The position numbers and the translations under genes are program-made. This document shows, piece after piece, positions 16,442-20,745 of a stretch of 20,745 nucleotides of DNA. The notes beneath the pieces are model-generated. The model ran no database searches. It saw only the letters and a list, made by a program, of their open reading frames with translations, and was not told the origin of the DNA. How positions within the stretch are numbered: position 1 is the first letter of the stretch; the number at the start of each line of letters is the position of its first letter. Source of the stretch: Prolixibacteraceae bacterium (lineage in GTDB: Bacteria > Bacteroidota > Bacteroidia > Bacteroidales > Prolixibacteraceae); contig JAGODU010000065.1 in the NCBI GenBank assembly GCA_017998095.1, forward strand, positions 1 through 20,745. The letters run 5' to 3'.

Positions 16442-16690
16442 GAGTGGAAAGTTTTAAGTTAGAAGTTGAAAGTTACAAGTTGAAAGTTGAAGGTTAGGCT
16501 GAAGGCTGTTAGGCTGTAGGCTGTTAGGAAGAGATTTGGGGGTTTCATTGTGGGTATCAGTTTGAAAGTTGAAAGTTGAAAAGTAGATGGTATAGGGTAA
16601 ATGGTAGAAGGGTATAGGGTAAATGGTAGATGGTATGAGGGTAGATGGTAGGAGAAAAAAGTTACAGGTTAGAAGGTTGCAAGTTGCAGG
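16442..16690. repeat. Degenerate intergenic tandem repeats of three kinds
   Basis: Three blocks of imperfect short tandem repeats follow each other: AAGTTGAA-like units at 16456-16493, GGCTGTTA/GGCTGTAG units at 16498-16527, another AAGTTGAA run at 16562-16582, and GGTATAGGGTAAATGGTAGA-like units at 16583-16651. Similar low-complexity units occur between genes in other Bacteroidota that I know. Copies differ by one or two bases and there is no constant spacer, so this is not a CRISPR array. No gene is seen here. Confidence 0.75.
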
Positions 16691-16745
16691 TTTGCCATGA
16701 AGCCCCTGCTGACTTCGACAGGCTCAGTCAGCATGGGGTGGCAAA
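16691..16745. repeat. REP-like palindrome with a CTTCGACAGGCTCAG core
   Basis: Nested inverted repeats pair TTTGCCA (16691-16697) with TGGCAAA (16739-16745), CCCC (16703-16706) with GGGG (16735-16738), and TGCTGAC (16707-16713) with GTCAGCA (16727-16733). The centre CTTCGACAGGCTCAG is a sequence I know as a dispersed intergenic repeat in many bacteria. Two direct copies of GTCGAAGCG (16746-16754 and 16757-16765) follow and end at the stop of the HTH gene, so the whole may also terminate its transcript. Confidence 0.65.
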
Positions 16746-16765
16746 GTCGAAGCGGTGTCGAAGCG

Positions 16766-17047
16766 CTATTTGAAGGCCTTGATGTAATGCTTTTCGAGGT
16801 GGGCACGGAGGTCGGAGGCTTTGAAGTATATCTTGCCACCGATCTGGGAAAAGCTGAGCGTACCGTTGTCGCGGTAAGTTTGTAAGGTGCGTTTAGAAAC
16901 TTTCAGGAGCTGGCAGGTGTCCTGGATGTCGAGCCAGTCGTCTCCGAGAATGGGCTTGCCGACGGCTTTTTCGATGTTTGAATTAATACCATCAATTTTT
17001 TTGATGAGATCTTGAAATGTCTGGGATTCGAAGGTGATAATTTCCAT
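16766..17047 (-). CDS. Excisionase-type HTH (HTH_17) protein, copy 1
   Basis: The 93-residue protein ends in a helix-turn-helix domain of the MerR/excisionase type: WLDIQDTCQLLKVSKRTLQTYRDNG (38-62) followed by GGKIYFKASDLRAHLEKHY. The first 35 residues form an amphipathic, coiled-coil-like helix that could dimerise. It is a clear paralogue of the protein at 18951-19238. It lies just upstream of the primase with a repeat-filled spacer. Proteins of this type in Bacteroidota elements either bend DNA for excision or control replication genes; the sequence does not decide between them. Confidence 0.85.
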   Translation of the reverse strand: MEIITFESQTFQDLIKKIDGINSNIEKAVGKPILGDDWLDIQDTCQLLKVSKRTLQTYRDNGTLSFSQIGGKIYFKASDLRAHLEKHYIKAFK

Positions 17048-17174
17048 GATTATTTTTTTTTAAAAGTTTTAAATTGAGATTAGAGAATAGAGATCAGAGA
17101 TTGGAGATTTGTGATTTTTGGTTGCAACAAAAAACTGAAGCAAAGGAATAAAGAGAGACTGGGTGACCATTGAA

Positions 17175-17210
17175 AAAAAAAGTTCCCTGAAGGCTGAGGG
17201 AACTTTTTTT
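17175..17210. terminator. Bidirectional hairpin AAAAAAAGTTCCCT / AGGGAACTTTTTTT
   Basis: A perfect 14-base stem (17175-17188 with 17197-17210) encloses an 8-base loop. With an A-run before and a T-run after the GC core, it reads as an intrinsic terminator on both strands. On the minus strand it would end transcripts from the gene at 17472-18590. Confidence 0.7.
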
Positions 17211-17292
17211 ATTGAACCAGAAATATAAGTGGTGCTTATCTGGCTGAAATGCCGTAAGTTGTGAAAAACTTTACAAGTGTTGTGCCATCAGG

Positions 17293-17416
17293 AGTTCCCT
17301 GGGAAGGAAAAAAGTTCCCGGGAACTTTTTTTTTGTTAAATGGTTGATGGTCAAATGTTATTTGTTTTGATGGAAAAAAAGTTCCCTTGCATAATGGAAA
17401 TCAAAGGAGGGAACTT
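17293..17416. repeat. Further AGTTCCC / GGGAACT palindromes of the same family
   Basis: AGTTCCCTGGGAA (17293-17305) is a partial palindrome. AAAAAAGTTCCC joined to GGGAACTTTTTT (17308-17331) is a perfect 24-base palindrome. AAGTTCCCT (17379-17387, preceded by an A-run) pairs with AGGGAACTT (17408-17416). Together with the hairpin at 17175-17210 the core occurs seven times in about 240 bases, four times as AGTTCCC and three times as GGGAACT. That is too many for a simple terminator and suggests a protein-binding array or an origin. Confidence 0.75.
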
Positions 17417-17471
17417 ATTGGTGCAAAAAAAGAGTTGGCATTGAAGTTTGATGAAGCCAGGTGCCGCCAAA

Positions 17472-18590
17472 TTAAATTTTCAGTTTGCGGGGATCATCAG
17501 GATGGGGGCGTTTCTTGAAGTTGGCTGGCTTGAGAATGGTGCGGATAGAGTCAGGATTAAGGGAGTTGCCATCTTTGTCCACAAAAAGAAAAGCGAGAGC
17601 TTCGACAAGGTCGGATAATTCGCAGGAAAGAAAGGAATCATTTCCGGCCTTCTTTTCATACATCATCTGATAGAAAATATCGACAAAGGTGTTGACGTTG
17701 CATTTTAATTGGAATTTGCCTTTGAGGTGATGCAGGCCTGGGAATTGAGAGGATGCGGGACTTAAATCAGGATCAGAGCCGGATGCTGACGGATTTGAAT
17801 ATGGAGCAATGTTTTCACCGATAGCGGGGGCAGCCATCATGGAATGGAGAAAACCATACAGCCGGGGCTTTTGATCAAAGAGCCAGGGGTATTTTAAGGC
17901 GATGGGCGCCTCCTGAAGGAGTTCGTTGCGTAATTTTTCTTCGGAAAGTGGCTGGGCATCAAGAAAAGGTCTGAAGAATTTGGAGTAAAAGACCAGGGTA
18001 CGGATAATAAAAAGATTGAGGATATAAACAATGTACAACTCGGATTCATCTTTGGACTTGTCGTTCCGCAGGCTTAATGAATGGAAAAGAAAAGTGGCGT
18101 CATGGAAGAGTTTTCGGGCAAGCTGCATGTTCCGGATGGCGTATATATGAATGGCTTTTTCGGAAGAAGTATTGGACAAAACTTTTTCAGAGCGAATCTT
18201 GATCCTTTCGAATTCATCGGAGAAAAAATCCAGAAATATTTTGGCAAGCAGGTTGGGTGGTACCGGGAGTAGCATGTTTTCCTGCAGGTCGTAGATTTTT
18301 AAAGGAACTACTTTGGCCTGATGGCACTTACATTCAGATTCGTAGATGATTTTGAGTTCATAATCAGCGGTGGTGTGATAGCCAAAAAAGGTGAAATCGT
18401 GCAAAAGGAGTTCTTTCTCAATCTGCTCTTTGGAGGGAGATGTATTGACAACAACAGCGTTGGCAGATTTGACAAGCTGGAAGGGCGACTTCGGGGAACG
18501 GCTCCTGATGGGCGTTATGGGGAATGCACCGGTGATGAATCGGGAATAGACAGAATGATCTATATTAGCGTATATGGCAGGGCTAAACAT
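17472..18590 (-). CDS. Unrecognised protein with a weak RteC-like C-terminus
   Basis: The 372-residue protein starts at ATG 18590; the next in-frame methionine is about 100 codons on. It has no signal peptide or clear transmembrane span. Residues 180-260 are hydrophobic and helical. A low-complexity linker (NPSASGSDPDLSPASS) lies near 275-290. The C-terminal 80 residues, with FQLKCNVNTFVDIFYQMM and LSDLVEALAFLF, resemble the last domain of RteC proteins, which regulate excision and transfer of conjugative transposons in Bacteroides. The resemblance is weak and judged by eye. Its place between two excisionase paralogues supports a role in element control. It looks more GC-rich than its integrase-side neighbours. 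Confidence 0.5.
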   Translation of the reverse strand: MFSPAIYANIDHSVYSRFITGAFPITPIRSRSPKSPFQLVKSANAVVVNTSPSKEQIEKELLLHDFTFFGYHTTADYELKIIYESECKCHQAKVVPLKIYDLQENMLLPVPPNLLAKIFLDFFSDEFERIKIRSEKVLSNTSSEKAIHIYAIRNMQLARKLFHDATFLFHSLSLRNDKSKDESELYIVYILNLFIIRTLVFYSKFFRPFLDAQPLSEEKLRNELLQEAPIALKYPWLFDQKPRLYGFLHSMMAAPAIGENIAPYSNPSASGSDPDLSPASSQFPGLHHLKGKFQLKCNVNTFVDIFYQMMYEKKAGNDSFLSCELSDLVEALAFLFVDKDGNSLNPDSIRTILKPANFKKRPHPDDPRKLKI

Positions 18591-18744
18591 AAGGATAAGA
18601 ATTAAAAGGATTACAGTACAATGACAGCCGGTACTAAGGACTTGATACCGGTAAACAAAACGATGTATGAATATTTAGTGTATTGCATTAAAAACATCAT
18701 CTATCATAAACAAAATTACTATTTGATGTGTAATGAAATGCAAA

Positions 18745-18849
18745 TGTTGATAAATTGGTAGGAGATTGTAAATGGCTGAAAATCAATTTCTAAATATGTA
18801 ACATGTTGATGTGCAAGTGAAAATATTTATCAACAAAAAAATTGTTGAT
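18745..18849. repeat. Four TGTTGAT sites, two forming a hairpin
   Basis: TGTTGAT occurs at 18745-18751, 18804-18810 and 18843-18849, and inverted as ATCAACA at 18829-18835. The last two lie within a perfect 8-base inverted repeat, ATCAACAA (18829-18836) and TTGTTGAT (18842-18849), with a 5-base A-rich loop. They could be binding sites of one of the HTH proteins. Confidence 0.5.
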
Positions 18850-18910
18850 TTCAACTAAATTATGATCAGGGTGAAATCAGAGATTGAAAACAATACGAAA
18901 ATAGAGAAAC

Positions 18911-18926
18911 ATCCCGCCGGCAGGAT
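18911..18926 (-). terminator. Possible weak terminator after the second HTH gene
   Basis: ATCCCGCCGGCAGGAT is an imperfect palindrome around GCCGGC. It lies 25 bases after the stop of the gene at 18951-19238. On the minus strand it is followed by a pyrimidine-rich but not pure T tract, so the call is tentative. Confidence 0.35.
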
Positions 18927-18950
18927 AGTCTTATGAAATCAATATTGCAA

Positions 18951-19238
18951 TCAACGCTTACTTGATACCTCCAAATAGTTATCTTTTAGATGCTTTTCAA
19001 TATCAGTAGCTTTGAAATAGATTTTATGCGCTACTCTGGAATAACTAATAATTCTTTTGTCCCTGTATGACTGTAGAGTGCGTTTTGACACCTTCAATAA
19101 ATTGCAGGCATCAGACACATCCAGCCAAACTTCTGAAAGGGGATTCTGCTTTTTCTTTTCGATAATAAACTGTTCGAGCTTGTCGAACCGGGCCATGATC
19201 TGCTTAAAGGCCATGGCGTCCATAGTGATTACTTCCAT
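18951..19238 (-). CDS. Excisionase-type HTH (HTH_17) protein, copy 2
   Basis: This 95-residue protein has the same plan as the one at 16766-17047: an N-terminal helix (MAFKQIMARFDKLEQFIIEKKK), then WLDVSDACNLLKVSKRTLQSYRD and KIYFKATDIEKHL. The shared core LLKVSKRTLQxYRD...KIYFKA makes them paralogues, but this copy is more AT-rich in codon use. It lies immediately next to the integrase gene (108-base gap), the usual place for an excisionase, so this copy is the better Xis candidate. It would bind near the att site and direct the integrase toward excision. Confidence 0.87.
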   Translation of the reverse strand: MEVITMDAMAFKQIMARFDKLEQFIIEKKKQNPLSEVWLDVSDACNLLKVSKRTLQSYRDKRIISYSRVAHKIYFKATDIEKHLKDNYLEVSSKR

Positions 19239-19304
19239 AGGTTTAAATTTTTAAATGTTTAACAATAGAGAATGAAAGTCTCACCAGGCCTGAAAAGACA
19301 GAAG

Positions 19305-19312
19305 CAAAAATA
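19305..19312 (-). promoter_or_regulatory. Possible -7 element for the HTH gene next to the integrase
   Basis: TATTTTTG on the minus strand fits TAnnTTTG and would give a leader of about 60 bases before the ATG at 19238. No convincing -33 element is seen in the AT-rich sequence upstream, so this is weak. Confidence 0.25.
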
Positions 19313-19346
19313 AAAAAAATATTACTGAAATAAAATTGGGGATGAA

Positions 19347-20555
19347 TTATTTATCAAAAATATCCATCGCTTTGTCAAGTTCTTCATTGACGATCTTGGC
19401 ATAAACCTGTGTTGTTTTTATCGAAGTATGTCCCATCAGTTTGGAAACATATTCAATCCTCATGCCCTTACGAAGTGCACGGGTAGCCCATGTGTGGCGG
19501 CTTGTATGGAAGTGCATATTGTGATTGAATTCTAAATCATCCGCGATGTCCTTCAAATCGGAATTGGTATATGATGTCAAAGATGAAATACATTGAAAAA
19601 GATATTTTGGGTCTGAATAATCCCTGTCGTTCTTTAGAAAAGGAAAAACAAAATCAGAGGGTTTTATATCTTCAGTTTTATAAATGTTGAGAATCTCCTG
19701 GGCCTTCTTCGGAAGTTTGATGGAAACGACAGAATTTGTCTTTTGAGTAGAAAGCAAAAGATGATCTTCGTTGATGTTTTCCCATTTAAGCTGAAAAATA
19801 TCAGAAATACGGAGCCCACCGGCATAAGCAGCAAAAACATAAATATTCCGGTGGTGGTATTTCATGGAACCGGCTTTAAGCTTCATATCTTCGACTTTTT
19901 TTAGTTCTTCTTCAGTTAGAAAAGCTTTTTCAGTATTTTCCCATTTTAATTTGTACCGGAGAAAAGGATTTTTTTCAAAAGGAAAAGTATCATCCTGAAC
20001 GGCAGCATTGATAATGCGCCTGATAACCTTTAAATTTGAATGGATGGTGTTGGTTTTATTATGCAGTTTTGTTTGCAGGTACTCTTCATACTGTTTTAAG
20101 AATTCAACGGTAATGTCATCAAAGGAGAAGGCCTGATCATCAATATATGTTTTGAGCTTTGAAATGACAGCATTGGCCTTGTCATAAGTGCCCATCTTTC
20201 CCGAACGTAATAAATCTGCCACGTATTTTTCAGCATAAGGTATAAAGCTTTCCGGGGTTCTGCCCAGGATGGCCTGCTTGATCTTTTTTGACGGGACAAA
20301 TTTTGAGGTGGTTTCCATGACCAGGGCAATGCCTTCGGCATCGGAGATCTTCTTTGCAATGAAATTATTCATCCGCTGGGAATTTGGATGTGACTTCCTT
20401 ACTCTACCGGTCTTTTCATTCCATTGGTGAGGGGGTAGGGTAATCCCCAGAGATATGAATTTTGCCTTACGATCTTTAATAATACGCAAATAAAGTGGAA
20501 ATTCTCCGATTTTATTTGCTTTATTCTTCTTTAGTATTATCTTTGTTGTTGCCAT
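19347..20555 (-). CDS. int: Tyrosine site-specific integrase, Bacteroidota type
   Basis: The 402-residue recombinase has an N-terminal arm-binding domain (1-90, starting with the typical MATTKIILKKN and the LGITLPPHQWNEKTGRV segment), a SAM-like core-binding domain (100-205) and a catalytic domain with the full residue set: R249 in AGGLRIS, K272 in STQKTN, H350 and R353 in HFHTSRHTW, H376 in LMGHTS, and nucleophile Y385 in QVYAKI. It should integrate and excise the element by strand exchange. The inferred target is the 3' end of a tRNA-Asp gene 170 bases upstream of its start, the usual place for int next to att. All key residues are intact. Confidence 0.94.
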   Translation of the reverse strand: MATTKIILKKNKANKIGEFPLYLRIIKDRKAKFISLGITLPPHQWNEKTGRVRKSHPNSQRMNNFIAKKISDAEGIALVMETTSKFVPSKKIKQAILGRTPESFIPYAEKYVADLLRSGKMGTYDKANAVISKLKTYIDDQAFSFDDITVEFLKQYEEYLQTKLHNKTNTIHSNLKVIRRIINAAVQDDTFPFEKNPFLRYKLKWENTEKAFLTEEELKKVEDMKLKAGSMKYHHRNIYVFAAYAGGLRISDIFQLKWENINEDHLLLSTQKTNSVVSIKLPKKAQEILNIYKTEDIKPSDFVFPFLKNDRDYSDPKYLFQCISSLTSYTNSDLKDIADDLEFNHNMHFHTSRHTWATRALRKGMRIEYVSKLMGHTSIKTTQVYAKIVNEELDKAMDIFDK

Positions 20556-20571
20556 TGATATTGAGTTTTAA

Positions 20572-20605
20572 CAAAGATACAAAATAAAATAATAGGTACA
20601 ACAAA
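20572..20605 (-). promoter_or_regulatory. Promoter of the integrase gene
   Basis: TATCTTTG (20579-20572 on the minus strand) matches the -7 consensus TAnnTTTG. A -33 element could be TTGT (20601-20598, spacing 18) or TTTG (20605-20602, spacing 22). Transcription would start near 20565, about 10 bases before the ATG. The -33 region overlaps the first GGTACAACAA repeat, so a protein bound there would compete with polymerase. Confidence 0.5.
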
Positions 20606-20616
20606 TGGTACAACAA
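20595..20616. repeat. Direct repeat GGTACAACAA x2, possible integrase or excisionase arm sites
   Basis: GGTACAACAA occurs at 20595-20604 and 20607-20616, exact copies with a 12-base period, close to one helical turn. They lie between the integrase start and the inferred att block and overlap the integrase -33 region. Arm-type binding sites for the integrase N-terminal domain, with autorepression, are a reasonable reading. Confidence 0.55.
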
Positions 20617-20726
20617 TTCTCATATTTTCTTACATTTCTTTGCATAGTGCTGCGAAATGATAAAATGTAATTAATTGAAAAATAGGTATTAAGATAAAAA
20701 CCGATGAAAAATAGAGCATATTACTC

Positions 20727-20745
20727 AGTCCCGTCCGGACCGCCA
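20727..20745 (+). other. Inferred attachment site: duplicated 3' end of tRNA-Asp
   Basis: AGTCCCGTCCGGACCGCCA fits a tRNA 3' end: end of the T-loop, T-stem strand CCCGT, acceptor strand CCGGACC, discriminator G and encoded CCA. Acceptor CCGGACC pairs with GGTCCGG, the usual start of tRNA-Asp, and G as discriminator base agrees. The bases before it do not continue as a tRNA (no TTCGA T-loop), so this is a partial copy as left by integration into a tRNA gene. The block ends exactly at the window edge. The second copy is not in the window. Confidence 0.6.

Larger units (their letters stand above)
17048..17471. other. Non-coding spacer with AGTTCCC hairpin array
   Basis: This 424-base gap between the HTH gene and the 17472-18590 gene has no credible gene. 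It holds a degenerate GAGATTAGAGA-like repeat at 17076-17110, next to the HTH start, and a cluster of hairpins built on AAAAAAAGTTCCC at 17175-17416. No TAnnTTTG promoter with a good -33 partner is visible for the HTH and primase genes. Confidence 0.6.
18591..18950. other. Non-coding spacer with short inverted repeats
   Basis: No gene is credible in these 360 AT-rich bases. CCGGTA (18628-18633) pairs with TACCGG (18646-18651), just upstream of the 17472-18590 gene, and may be an operator. TGTTGAT clusters lie at 18745-18849 and a GC-rich palindrome at 18911-18926. A promoter for the gene starting at 18590 is expected here, but I find no good consensus match. Confidence 0.5.
1..20745. mobile_element. 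Right part of an integrative element carrying a defence operon
   Basis: The tyrosine integrase at 19347-20555, two excisionase-type proteins and a primase-helicase form an element core at 14312-20555, and restriction and defence genes fill 1-13810. The right boundary is inferred from a 19-base block at 20727-20745 that matches the 3' end of a tRNA-Asp. The left boundary is not in the window: the AIPR gene runs off the edge, and the intact tRNA would be expected further left. No relaxase, coupling protein, transposase, capsid or terminase gene is visible, so the element could be a mobilisable island or a satellite whose transfer genes lie outside, or one that relies on a helper. The primase and the 17472-18590 gene look more GC-rich than the defence cargo and the integrase, which suggests modules of mixed origin. 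Confidence 0.7.

Noticed and set aside
16456..16651. CRISPR-like array
   Set aside because: Units are short, imperfect and without unique spacers of constant length, and no cas gene is present.
18771..18800. Nine-codon open frame on the plus strand beginning ATGGCTGAAAATC
   Set aside because: Too short, not supported by any motif, and opposite to all neighbouring genes.
20680..20745. A complete tRNA gene at the right edge
   Set aside because: Only the last 19 bases fit a tRNA; the sequence before them has no anticodon arm, D-arm or TTCGA T-loop.

Overview
The window looks like one end of an integrated mobile island from a member of the Bacteroidota. The sequence is AT-rich and genes rarely have a visible Shine-Dalgarno sequence. 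Two of the three candidate promoters pair a TAnnTTTG -7 element with a plausible -33 element, as in Bacteroides. The integrase, the excisionase-type proteins and the degenerate intergenic repeats also fit this phylum. The exact host genus cannot be told.

All 17 predicted genes lie on the minus strand, so transcription runs from right to left. Right part (14312-20745), mobile-element core: the window ends in a 19-base block identical to the 3' end expected of a tRNA-Asp gene (inferred att site). Then come a tyrosine integrase, an excisionase-type HTH protein, an unrecognised protein with a weak RteC-like C-terminus, a second paralogous HTH protein and a Toprim primase-helicase. The gaps between these genes hold hairpin families and direct repeats that are candidates for a replication origin, operators and terminators. 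No relaxase, transposase or phage structural gene is visible.

Left part (<1-13810), defence cargo: twelve genes, mostly overlapping by 1-26 bases or separated by 27 bases or less, form one apparent operon. A Bacteroidota promoter overlaps the 5' side at 13859-13891. In transcription order: a small unrecognised protein, an XRE repressor-like protein, a Vsr-type endonuclease, a C5-cytosine DNA methyltransferase, a double-GHKL protein that ends in a histidine-kinase core, a receiver-domain protein, a DUF3883 nuclease-like protein, a DUF2971 protein, a MORC/MutL-like GHKL ATPase, a Z1-type SF2 helicase, a PD-(D/E)XK protein of DUF4420 type, and an AIPR protein that runs off the left edge.

The methyltransferase, Vsr, MORC, Z1, PD-(D/E)XK and AIPR set is a known kind of MORC-containing restriction system (Iyer, Abhiman and Aravind 2008, from memory). 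The unusual part is the four-gene cassette at 6384-11498 in the middle: a GHKL sensor with an intact histidine-kinase H-box and second ATPase domain, a partner with an intact receiver domain, and two candidate effectors. My inference is that the methyltransferase marks self DNA, the MORC/Z1/nuclease set attacks unmarked DNA, and the kinase-receiver pair adds a phosphorelay that senses damage or invading DNA and gates the DUF3883/DUF2971 effectors or the whole system. None of this is proven by the sequence.
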